Shown piece after piece: positions 43,270 through 51,339 of a stretch of DNA of 63,393 nucleotides (its first letter is position 1; each line of letters starts with the position of its first letter). Made by a program: the position numbers and the translations under genes. This DNA comes from Clostridioides difficile (GTDB lineage: Bacteria; Bacillota; Clostridia; Peptostreptococcales; Peptostreptococcaceae). Below the pieces are notes generated by a model, which saw nothing but the letters and a program-made list of their open reading frames with translations, had not been told where the DNA came from and searched no databases. The DNA lies in the NCBI RefSeq assembly GCF_001299635.1, contig NZ_JRHN01000015.1, positions 1 through 63,393 of the forward strand. Direction: 5' to 3'.

Positions 43270-44949
43270 ATGAATGAAAAATTAAAAGAAAAAATAGATA
43301 AACAATTGACTTGGAATTTGTATGATGCCATTAGGGAATTAAAAAATAAGTGGGATAATGAAAAATATTACTATGATGTAGAAGAAGCTAAGAAATTTCT
43401 TACCTTTGCAAGCAAATTAGAGCTTGATAAAGGTAAAAAAGGTAAAAAAATAAAGTTAATAAAATTTCAGTTTGAAATATGCACTAGTATTATTTGTGTT
43501 AAAAGAAGAAGTGATAATTTAAGAAGGTTTAGAGAAGCACATATAAACATACCTCGTAAAAATTCTAAGTCATTCTTGATAGCTCTTATAGCTAGTTACT
43601 TATATTTTTGTAAAAATGAGTTTGGAAGTGAAACAATAATAACTGCAAATAGTAGAGACCAAGCATCATTACTTTTTAATACAATACATCACATGGTTAA
43701 GACTAATAAAACTTTAAAAAAATATGTAAATATACTTGAAAGTAGAAAGTATATGTTTAAAAAGAATATGAACGCATATTTGAGGGTTTTATCATCAGAT
43801 GCAGGAACAGCAGACAGTTATGCAGGTTACGTTTGTATAATTGATGAAATTCATGAAGCTAAAAATAGACAATTATATGATAAATTAAAAACTGGAGCTG
43901 GAATTTGGGAAGAACCCCTAATGTTAACAATAACTACTGCAAGTAGTGGAGATAATCCAGAAAATTTAGAGTTTGAATTATATTCGTATTCAAAAGAGTT
44001 AATGAAAGGCGAATTTGAGGATGATTCCTTTTTTTATGCAATTTATGAAGCAGAGGAAAAGTGTGAATTATTGGATGAAGAACAATGGTTTAAAGCTAAT
44101 CCAGCTCTTGGGACATTTAGAAGTTATGAAGAACTGAAAAACCTTGCAATAAGAGCTACGAGATTAAAGACACAAGAAGCAGCATTTAGAAGGCTATATC
44201 TGAATCAACATGTTGCACTTGATGGTGAAGGTGCAATAAATATGGAATTGTGGGAAAAAGCTGAAAGAGAAATAAATCTAGAAGAATTAAGAAATATGAA
44301 AACTTGGGATGGGATGGACATGGGTTCAACCCAAGATATAACAGCCTATGTGATGGTTTTTTATGATGAAGATACTAATAAGTATATAATTTACCCATTT
44401 TTATTTACCCCAAAAGATACAATTGAAGAAAGAAGTGAAAGGGATGATATTCGATATGATATTTTAGTACAAGAAAAAGAATTGATTGCACTAGAAGGTC
44501 GCTCTATTAACTATCAGTATATGCATGATTATTTAGAGGAAACTAAAATAAAATATGAATTAGAAACTCAAGAAATAGGCTTCGATAGATGGGGTTCTAT
44601 AGGAATAAGAAATAAGCTAGAAGAAGATTATGACGTTTTGCCCTTTGGGCAAGGATATAGTTCTATGTCACCAGCAGTTCGAGATTTTGAAAATATCCTT
44701 TTAGATGGAAGAATAATAATAGCTAAAAATAGTCTGTTTAGACGAATGGCAAAGAATGTTGTTGCAGTTATGGATGATGCTGGAAATATAAAATATTCAA
44801 AGAAAAGAAGTAAATATAAAATAGATGGTATTATAGCAATGTTGATGGGAATATCAAGAGCAATTTTTAATAATGAGGGTGAACAATTTTCAACACAAAA
44901 TAATGTAGATAAATTTTTAAATAAAGTCATGGGAGGTGAAGAAGATTAA
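43270..44949 (+). CDS. terL: Terminase large subunit
   Basis: A 559-residue packaging ATPase-nuclease. The ATPase domain has Walker A-like IPRKNSKS (residues 94-101) and Walker B CIIDEIHEAK (189-198). The C-terminal nuclease domain starts WDGMDMGSTQDITAYV with further acidic positions at IGFDRWGS. Typical Terminase_1 / HK97-type layout. Ends inside the portal gene's start. Confidence 0.95.
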   Translation: MNEKLKEKIDKQLTWNLYDAIRELKNKWDNEKYYYDVEEAKKFLTFASKLELDKGKKGKKIKLIKFQFEICTSIICVKRRSDNLRRFREAHINIPRKNSKSFLIALIASYLYFCKNEFGSETIITANSRDQASLLFNTIHHMVKTNKTLKKYVNILESRKYMFKKNMNAYLRVLSSDAGTADSYAGYVCIIDEIHEAKNRQLYDKLKTGAGIWEEPLMLTITTASSGDNPENLEFELYSYSKELMKGEFEDDSFFYAIYEAEEKCELLDEEQWFKANPALGTFRSYEELKNLAIRATRLKTQEAAFRRLYLNQHVALDGEGAINMELWEKAEREINLEELRNMKTWDGMDMGSTQDITAYVMVFYDEDTNKYIIYPFLFTPKDTIEERSERDDIRYDILVQEKELIALEGRSINYQYMHDYLEETKIKYELETQEIGFDRWGSIGIRNKLEEDYDVLPFGQGYSSMSPAVRDFENILLDGRIIIAKNSLFRRMAKNVVAVMDDAGNIKYSKKRSKYKIDGIIAMLMGISRAIFNNEGEQFSTQNNVDKFLNKVMGGEED

Positions 44950-46189
44950 TGCTGTTAATAAAATAAGAAAATATATATCTAATAAAATAGACCCTACACC
45001 AAAAAGTGTAGGTGATAGTGATATTTTAACATGGTTAGGAATTGATGAAACCAGTAAAAATGTAAGAAGTGAAATAACATATTTTACATGCTTGAAGATT
45101 TTATCAGAAACTCTTGGAAAACTGTCTTTGAAAACATATAAAAGAACAGAAAAAGGAAGAGAAGCAATTGAATTATCAGATATAAATAGAGTTTTGAAAG
45201 TAAGACCTAATGAGTATACAACACCAGCCATTTTTTGGTCAACTATAGAGCAGAACAGAAATCATTTTGGAAATGCGTATGTGTGGTGTAGATGGAGTGG
45301 AGCTAAATTAATTGATTTATGGATTATGCAAAGTGATTGTGTTGAAATATATGTAGATAATCATGGTTTCTTTGGTAAAAAAAATAAAGTATGGTATGTA
45401 TATAATGACCCTAAAAGTGGAGAGAGACATATCTTTCAAGGAAAAGATGTTTTACATTTTAAAACAAGTCATACACTAGATGGGATAACAGGATTACCAG
45501 TAAGAGAAATATTAAGAGATACTTTAGAGGGGAATTTAAATAGCCAGCAATACATGAACAAACTATATAAGCAAGGTTTAACAGGCAAAGCTATATTACA
45601 ATATACTGGCGATTTAGATAAAAAAGCACAGAGAAAATTAGTATCATTTTATGAAGAATTTTCAAATGGGATTGATAACACAGGAAAGATAATTCCTGTT
45701 CCTATAGGAATGACTTTGCAACCATTAAATATAAAATTTACAGATGTACAATTTTTTGAACTTAGAAAATACTCTTCTCTGCAAATCGCTGGAGCTTTTG
45801 GAATAAAACCTAATCACATAAATGATTATGAAAAATCAAGTTATTCAAATTCAGAAATGCAACAGTTAAGCTTTTATGTTGATACATTACAGTTTATATT
45901 AAAACAATATGAAGAAGAAACAACATTTAAACTACTTACAAATAAACAAATAGAAGAAGGTTGTTTCTTTAAATATAATGAAAGAGCTATTTTAAGAGCT
46001 GATACAAAAACGCAGATGGAAACATTAACAGCAGGTGTAAACAATGGTATCTATACTCCTAATGAAGCTCGTGAATTTGTTGATTTACCAGAAAAGGAAG
46101 GTGGCGATATTCTTATAACAAATGGAAACTATATACCAATTACAGAGGTTGGTAAGCAATATGAGAAGGGGGGTGTAAATAATGAGTAA
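44936..46189 (+). CDS. Portal protein (HK97 family)
   Basis: A 417-residue dodecameric portal that links the head to the tail. The family signature includes YFTCLKILSETLGKLSLKTY and the stem region QIAGAFGIKPNHINDYEKSS. The GTG at 44936 lies within GGGAGGTG; an in-frame ATT at 44945 is better spaced from it, so the start is uncertain by three codons. Overlaps terL upstream and the protease gene downstream. Confidence 0.93.
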   Translation: MKKINAVNKIRKYISNKIDPTPKSVGDSDILTWLGIDETSKNVRSEITYFTCLKILSETLGKLSLKTYKRTEKGREAIELSDINRVLKVRPNEYTTPAIFWSTIEQNRNHFGNAYVWCRWSGAKLIDLWIMQSDCVEIYVDNHGFFGKKNKVWYVYNDPKSGERHIFQGKDVLHFKTSHTLDGITGLPVREILRDTLEGNLNSQQYMNKLYKQGLTGKAILQYTGDLDKKAQRKLVSFYEEFSNGIDNTGKIIPVPIGMTLQPLNIKFTDVQFFELRKYSSLQIAGAFGIKPNHINDYEKSSYSNSEMQQLSFYVDTLQFILKQYEEETTFKLLTNKQIEEGCFFKYNERAILRADTKTQMETLTAGVNNGIYTPNEAREFVDLPEKEGGDILITNGNYIPITEVGKQYEKGGVNNE

Positions 46190-46889
46190 GAAAAATAAAG
46201 ATAATTTAACAAGTATATTACAAATAAAAAATTCTACTGATAAAAAAGCAGAACTATATTTTTATGGTGATATAGTATCTAGCTCATGGGGAGCTTGGGA
46301 AGAAGAAGACCAGTATCCAGAATCAATAAAAAACTTTTTAAAGGGTCAAGAGGATAAAGACCTAGATATTTATATAAATAGTGGAGGAGGGTCTGTATTT
46401 GCTGGTATGGCTATCTACAATATGTTAAAAAGACATGCAGGGTTTAAAACAATAAAAATAGACGGTATTGCTGGAAGTATAGCATCAATAATAGCACTTG
46501 CAGGTGATAAAATAATTATCCCACGCAATGCTTTTTTTATGATTCACAAAGCGTGGGGAATTGTGCAAGGAAATTCAAAAAAAGTTATTGAATATGCAAG
46601 TTTGTTGGAAAAAATAGACAAAACAGCATTAGAAATTTACAAAGAAAATTTAAAAAATGAAAATGATATTGAAAAGATAAAGCAAATGATAGAAGAAGAA
46701 ACATGGTTAACAGGAGAAGAAGCAGCGAAATATTTTAAATTTGAATTATCTAGTGAAGTAGATGCAGTTGCCTGTTCTGGTGACATATTAGATAAATATA
46801 ATAAAACACCTAAAGTTATTAATAACATAAAAGTAAATGACATTGAAGAAAGAAAAAATAATTTATTAAAAAGAATAGAAAGAATCTAG
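46182..46889 (+). CDS. ClpP-type prohead protease
   Basis: A 235-residue head maturation protease of the S14/ClpP family. Active-site Ser99 in IAGSIAS, His122 in FMIHKAW; the oxyanion segment INSGGGSVFAG is clear. It cleaves the capsid N-terminal scaffold domain during assembly. Overlaps the portal gene. Confidence 0.94.
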   Translation: MSKKNKDNLTSILQIKNSTDKKAELYFYGDIVSSSWGAWEEEDQYPESIKNFLKGQEDKDLDIYINSGGGSVFAGMAIYNMLKRHAGFKTIKIDGIAGSIASIIALAGDKIIIPRNAFFMIHKAWGIVQGNSKKVIEYASLLEKIDKTALEIYKENLKNENDIEKIKQMIEEETWLTGEEAAKYFKFELSSEVDAVACSGDILDKYNKTPKVINNIKVNDIEERKNNLLKRIERI

Positions 46890-46902
46890 TGGAGGGCAAA
46901 TA

Positions 46903-48249
46903 ATGAAAAATAAAAATAAGTATAATACAAACTTAAATGTATATATGTCAACTGATATAAGAGAAGTAAAAGCATCTATTGATGAAAATATAGAAAAGAT
47001 AAAGAACTTAATTATAGAAAATAAGCTTGATGAAGCTGAAAAACTAACTGCTGATACAGAAAAACTTAAAAAAATTTATGATGGTTTAGTTGAATTAGAA
47101 GAAGATGAACTTGATAACATAAAAAACAAAATAAATAATTCTAAGGCAACTAAAATAAAAAATATAGAAGAAAAAGCAAAATATGATGGAAACTTATTTT
47201 GTAAAGTAATTGCTAATACTTTATTAAAGCAGAAAGAAAAAAATGAATTTTCAGCAACAAGGGAGCAATTTGAATTTACTGACTCTGAAAGAATGGCTAT
47301 TTCTGAAAATATAGACGAGGATGGTGGATATGCAGTTCCAGAAGATATTTCTGTAAAAATCAATAAAAGATTAAAAGATTCTATTGATTTATCTACCCTA
47401 GTTGATTCAGAACAAGTTTATACTAGAAGTGGTCAAAGAACTTATGAAAAAAGAATGAAACAAACACCATTAGGTAAATTATCAGAGTATAATTCTACTA
47501 CACAAACATATGGAAAGATAAAAGATACTGATAATCCTAAATTAGAGCGAATTTCTTTTAACTTAATAGATTTTGCTGGTATGATAACAATTCCTAATGA
47601 CTTGCTGAAATTTGCATCAAAGGAGTTAGAGAACTTTGTAATAGATTGGATAGTTGATAAAGTAAGGGTAACAAGAAACATGATAATATTAAAGGGGTAC
47701 AAAGATGATGATGGTGATGAAATTGAGGGGATATTCTCAGATAGCACTAAATTCAAAAAAGTAGACTTAAAGAGTAATTCAACTATTAAAAACTTTAAAA
47801 AAATGAAAAATGTAACTTTAAATTCTGTATTTAAAAAGAGTTCTAAGTGGATAGTAAATCAAGATGGGTTTAATTATCTAGATAGCTTAGAAGATAAAAA
47901 TGGAAGGAGCTATTTACAACCAGACCCTAAAAATGAAACTGAATACAGATTTTTAGGCTTACCAGTAATAGAGATAAATAATGAAACACTAGAAACTGAA
48001 ACAATTAAGAGTGGGTCAGAAGGAAGTGAAACAATAACAAATGTAGCTCCTGTTATATTAGGTGATTTGAAAGAAGCATACAAGATATTCCATGATGGTA
48101 AATACCAATTAGCAACAACTAATATAGGAGCTGGTGCTTTTGAAACTAATACAAACAAGGCTAGAGTAATAAATAAATTAGATGGTTCTGTAAAAGATGA
48201 TGAAGCAATAATAATAGCTAAATTAACATTGCCAGAAGAACTTGTATAA
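46903..48249 (+). CDS. Major capsid protein (HK97 fold, with N-terminal scaffold)
   Basis: A 448-residue capsid precursor. The first 120 or so residues are charged helix (delta/scaffold domain, INNSKATKIKNIEEKAK), then the HK97 start ISENIDEDGGYAVPEDISVK, the spine helix and the P/A domains (FKIFHDGKYQLAT-like end). Cleavage by the upstream protease near residue 120 is inferred. The stop overlaps the next start (TAATG). Confidence 0.94.
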   Translation: MKNKNKYNTNLNVYMSTDIREVKASIDENIEKIKNLIIENKLDEAEKLTADTEKLKKIYDGLVELEEDELDNIKNKINNSKATKIKNIEEKAKYDGNLFCKVIANTLLKQKEKNEFSATREQFEFTDSERMAISENIDEDGGYAVPEDISVKINKRLKDSIDLSTLVDSEQVYTRSGQRTYEKRMKQTPLGKLSEYNSTTQTYGKIKDTDNPKLERISFNLIDFAGMITIPNDLLKFASKELENFVIDWIVDKVRVTRNMIILKGYKDDDGDEIEGIFSDSTKFKKVDLKSNSTIKNFKKMKNVTLNSVFKKSSKWIVNQDGFNYLDSLEDKNGRSYLQPDPKNETEYRFLGLPVIEINNETLETETIKSGSEGSETITNVAPVILGDLKEAYKIFHDGKYQLATTNIGAGAFETNTNKARVINKLDGSVKDDEAIIIAKLTLPEELV

Positions 48250-48524
48250 TGTTAGAAGAAATTAAAGCATATTTAAGAATAGATTCAAATGATGATGATA
48301 ACTGGATAGAAAAAACTTTAATCCCAGCTATTGATGTATACTTTAGAAACGCAGGTATTAACATTGATTCTATTAAAAATGAAGAACTTTATAAATTAGC
48401 TGTAGAAATGATGGCTTGTCATTGGTATGAAAATCGTGGAGTTGTTGGAGATACAAGAGGAATTGATTTTGGATTAAAGACTATCATGTTGCAACTACAA
48501 TTTTGCTATGAAGAGGATGAATAA
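48249..48524 (+). CDS. Head-tail connector (HK97 gp6-like)
   Basis: A 91-residue connector that attaches under the portal. Starts LEEIKAYLRIDSNDDDNWIE, the usual gp6-like/phage_connect_1 pattern; the C-terminal half (MMACHWYENRGVVGD) matches too. Overlaps capsid stop by one base. Confidence 0.9.
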   Translation: MLEEIKAYLRIDSNDDDNWIEKTLIPAIDVYFRNAGINIDSIKNEELYKLAVEMMACHWYENRGVVGDTRGIDFGLKTIMLQLQFCYEEDE

Positions 48525-48526
48525 AA

Positions 48527-48865
48527 ATGAATGTTGGAGAGCTAAATAGAAAAGTTACTATACAAATCAGAGAAGAAAGAAAAGATGAAAATGGATTTAC
48601 AATAAATGAATGGTCAGATTTTAAAACTGTTTATTCTAGTATAAAAAACTTACATGGTAAAGAATTTTTACAAGCTCAAGCGTTAGATAGTAGAGCAAGT
48701 AAGAAAATAATAATCAGATATATAAAAGAGCTAGATAATTCTATAAACAAGGATTCTAGTATTGAATATAGAGTTGTTTATAAAAATATAATATATAACA
48801 TTTTATATATAGACAATATAAATGAAGCTAATAAATATATGGAAATAATGCTGGAGGGTGAATAA
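48527..48865 (+). CDS. Head-tail adaptor protein (stopper-like)
   Basis: A 112-residue protein of the phage head-tail joining family: LNRKVTIQIREERKDENGFT and a beta-rich body. It closes the connector after packaging (SPP1 gp16-like, by family). Overlaps the next gene slightly. Confidence 0.9.
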   Translation: MNVGELNRKVTIQIREERKDENGFTINEWSDFKTVYSSIKNLHGKEFLQAQALDSRASKKIIIRYIKELDNSINKDSSIEYRVVYKNIIYNILYIDNINEANKYMEIMLEGE

Positions 48866-48866
48866 A

Positions 48867-49253
48867 TTGGGAATAACATTCGATTTTAGCAAACTTCAAC
48901 AAAAACTCGATTCTATGGAAAGGAAAGCAGGAAAGGAACTGGTGGATAATGCAATTGATGCTGGTGGAAGGGTATTAGTGGAAGGGATGAAAGAAGAAGT
49001 AAGAGCAAATGTATATGATACAGGAGAATTATATAACTCAATTGGAATCGGTAGAAAAAAAGGCTCTGGTACAAAAAGGAGTATAGAAATAGGTTCTCAA
49101 TCTAATGATAGAGATGTCATAGCCAGAAATTTTTATAATGAATATGGGACTTTAAGAGTTGTAGGTAAAAAACATAATAAAAGAAGTTTCAATAAAAATA
49201 AAAAAAAGGCTAATGAAGCGATAAAAAAATCTATTATAAGTGATTTAAAGTAA
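48867..49253 (+). CDS. HK97 gp10-family tail-terminator-side protein
   Basis: About 128 residues with the gp10-like pattern (LQQKLDSMERKAGKELVDNA, DTGELYNSIGIGRKKG, ARNFYNEYGT). The TTG at 48867 is six bases after GGAGGGTG and preferred over GTG 48858, which lies inside that site. Between adaptor and the next tail gene, as in HK97-type modules. Confidence 0.85.
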   Translation: MGITFDFSKLQQKLDSMERKAGKELVDNAIDAGGRVLVEGMKEEVRANVYDTGELYNSIGIGRKKGSGTKRSIEIGSQSNDRDVIARNFYNEYGTLRVVGKKHNKRSFNKNKKKANEAIKKSIISDLK

Positions 49254-49269
49254 AAAGTAAGGTGATACA

Positions 49270-49611
49270 ATGAATATAAATAAGTTAATAATTGAAACTA
49301 TAGAATCTTTAGACATAGATACATTTTATATAGAAGCTAGTAAGGGAAAAGATAAATATTGTGTATTTAGTATTTATAAAGAAAATGAAGAAGATATTTT
49401 TGATAACTTACATAGCTCAATAAAATATTATATAACAGTAAATTATTGGTTTAGAAATACTATGGATGCAGAACTTTATAAAGAAATTAAAAAGAAAATG
49501 AAATTGAATAAATTTAAAATTGATGGTTGTAGAGATTTACCTAAAACTGGTGATTACTATGGAAAGAATATTGATTTTATATATAAACAAAGAGAAGGGA
49601 TTACAATTTAG
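49270..49611 (+). CDS. Tail completion / tail terminator protein
   Basis: A 113-residue protein in the position of the tail terminator (gpU/gp17-like), directly before the major tail protein. N-terminal helix (INKLIIETIESLDIDTFYIE) and a beta body. Function inferred mostly from order. Confidence 0.75.
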   Translation: MNINKLIIETIESLDIDTFYIEASKGKDKYCVFSIYKENEEDIFDNLHSSIKYYITVNYWFRNTMDAELYKEIKKKMKLNKFKIDGCRDLPKTGDYYGKNIDFIYKQREGITI

Positions 49612-49650
49612 TAGTCTTTTTTTAATATAAAAGAAAAGGTGGATTATAAA

Positions 49651-50229
49651 ATGGATGCTTATACAAAGAAAATAGTTTATGGAATGGATAAAATACATGT
49701 AGCAAAGATTAGTGAAGATGGGTATGTGACTCCTATGGCTATAGTGGGAGCAAAGGATGTTGAAGCAAATTTTGAAATAGGAGACAAAACAATATATGCA
49801 GATAATAAAGGCATTTATAATAATAAAAAAATATCAAAAGGTTCTGGTAAATTAGGTGTAATAGGTCTTACAACAGATGAAAAATGTTTATTGGGTGGAA
49901 CTGAAAATATGAGTGGTGGATATGCTCTTGCGGATAATGTTATACCACCAAACTTGGCACTATTATTTGCACAGGATAAGGCTGATGGAGGTAGTTTGCT
50001 AACAGTAATATATAATGTCCAGTTTAACCCTGTTTCTATAGCAGCAGTTACAACAGAGGATAGTATAGAAGAGACTAAAACAGAGCTAGATTTTACAGCA
50101 CTAGTAGGGAAAGATGGATATTGGTATTATACAATAGATACAACAGACTCAAAAGTTGATGCAGATATGATATCAAAGTTCTTTACAGAGGTTCAGTTAC
50201 CAAAAATAAAAGCAGATTCAGATATATAG
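49651..50229 (+). CDS. Major tail protein
   Basis: A 192-residue tail tube subunit of the phi13/TP901-type family (KKIVYGMDKIHVAKISEDGY, PPNLALLFAQDKADGG, FFTEVQLPKI). ATG at 49651 behind AAAAGGTGG; a start at 49639 overlies it. It is followed by a diverged copy. Confidence 0.92.
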   Translation: MDAYTKKIVYGMDKIHVAKISEDGYVTPMAIVGAKDVEANFEIGDKTIYADNKGIYNNKKISKGSGKLGVIGLTTDEKCLLGGTENMSGGYALADNVIPPNLALLFAQDKADGGSLLTVIYNVQFNPVSIAAVTTEDSIEETKTELDFTALVGKDGYWYYTIDTTDSKVDADMISKFFTEVQLPKIKADSDI

Positions 50230-50250
50230 GAAATCTAAATAGGTGTCAAA

Positions 50251-50805
50251 ATGGGATATGAGGAAAAAATCTTATTTGGATTAGATAATATAAGCGTGTG
50301 TAAAATGTCAAATGATTCTATACCTATTAAAATACTGGGTGCAATCTCTGTAGAAGTTGAAGTAAAACAACAATATAAATATTTATATGTGAGAGGGAGA
50401 AAAAGAGTCAAAATAAATGGAGCGATAGAATGTACAGGAAAGTTGAAACTATTAGGCTTAACTTCATTAGAACAGAATTTAATCTTTGGTCATATTGAAA
50501 GCGAGGGAGTTGCTGTTGGGGAAAACAGTAACTCTCCTAATTTAAGGTTGTTATTCAGTAGGGAAAAAGCAAATGGATATAAAGTTTTCTATTGTATTTA
50601 TAATGTTGTTTTTGACTTAAGTTCTATAGATGCAAACACAACAAAAGAAACAATGTCAGAAGATGTAGTAGAGATTAATTTTGAAGGGTTAAAAGATGAT
50701 AATACAAATTTAACTTATTATTCAATAGATACAGAAACATGTGACAAAAAAGTGATGGATAATTGGTTTAAAAAGATACAATACCCTAAAGAGGTGAAAA
50801 GATGA
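50251..50805 (+). CDS. Second major tail protein-like gene (paralogue)
   Basis: A 184-residue protein that follows the preceding tail protein throughout: EKILFGLDNISVCKMSNDSI, SPNLRLLFSREKANGYKV, WFKKIQYPK line up with KKIVYGMDK..., PPNLALLFAQDKADGG..., FFTEVQLPK. Identity is low, so the duplication is old or imported. It may form a minor tube or adaptor ring, or decorate the tube. Overlaps the tail chaperone gene. Confidence 0.87.
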   Translation: MGYEEKILFGLDNISVCKMSNDSIPIKILGAISVEVEVKQQYKYLYVRGRKRVKINGAIECTGKLKLLGLTSLEQNLIFGHIESEGVAVGENSNSPNLRLLFSREKANGYKVFYCIYNVVFDLSSIDANTTKETMSEDVVEINFEGLKDDNTNLTYYSIDTETCDKKVMDNWFKKIQYPKEVKR

Positions 50806-51131
50806 ATGGAAACAAAATGGAAATAAAAATGAATGGTGTTGTTTATGAAGCTAAACTTGATATGGGAGCTTTAGCTGAAATACAAGATTTTTTTAGAAAG
50901 AAAAATGATTTTTTAAAGCTTCCAGAGATAATTCGAGGATACTCAGAAGAAAATTTTATGATTATAAATGAAATAATTATACAAAGTATTCAAAGATGCC
51001 ATAAACAATTAAAGCGTGATGAAATACTAGATAATATGTTATTAAAAGAGATAGGTAAGATAAAAGCTTATGCAGGTGAATTAATAATAAACTCACTTCC
51101 TAAAGATGATAAAAAAAAAGAAAAGGAATAG
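50802..51131 (+). CDS. Tail assembly chaperone (gpG-like)
   Basis: A 109-residue chaperone for the tape measure, by position before the tape measure gene and the frameshift at its end. Starts behind AAAGAGGTG. It ends in a Lys-rich tail read from the A-run that forms the slippery site (51113-51119). Confidence 0.88.
   Translation: MNGNKMEIKMNGVVYEAKLDMGALAEIQDFFRKKNDFLKLPEIIRGYSEENFMIINEIIIQSIQRCHKQLKRDEILDNMLLKEIGKIKAYAGELIINSLPKDDKKKEKE
51113..51119 (+). promoter_or_regulatory. -1 ribosomal frameshift site
   Basis: Nine A residues at 51111-51119 give the in-frame heptamer A-AAA-AAA at 51113-51119 in the last codons of the gpG-like gene. Slipping back one base at 51119 leads into a 68-codon open frame. 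Stop of the zero frame is at 51129-51131. Homopolymer A sites of this type are known in tail chaperone genes. Confidence 0.88.
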
Positions 51132-51325
51132 ACAATAAAAAAGTTGAAGATTGGGATTTTGAATATCTTCAATATTTGTGGTATACAGTTTTACAGCGTA
51201 AAGAGGAATTTTGGGACATTACTCCTAAAAAGCTATTTGCTCAGCTAGATGCGCATAAAAAATATAATGGAGTAAATGAAGAGGTAGTAAAGCAAGAAAC
51301 AGTTGATACAACTGAGTTTATGTAA
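51119..51325 (+). CDS. T-domain of the frameshifted tail assembly chaperone (gpGT-like)
   Basis: Open frame of 68 codons in the -1 frame, without its own start or ribosome binding site. It encodes an acidic/aromatic segment (VEDWDFEYLQYLWYTVLQRK, EEFWDITPKKLFAQLDAHKK) typical of the T extension. Made only as a fusion of about 174 residues (106 from gpG plus 68). It ends 14 bases before the tape measure start. Confidence 0.87.
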   Translation, partial: RKGIDNKKVEDWDFEYLQYLWYTVLQRKEEFWDITPKKLFAQLDAHKKYNGVNEEVVKQETVDTTEFM

Positions 51326-51339
51326 AGGGGGGAGGACGA

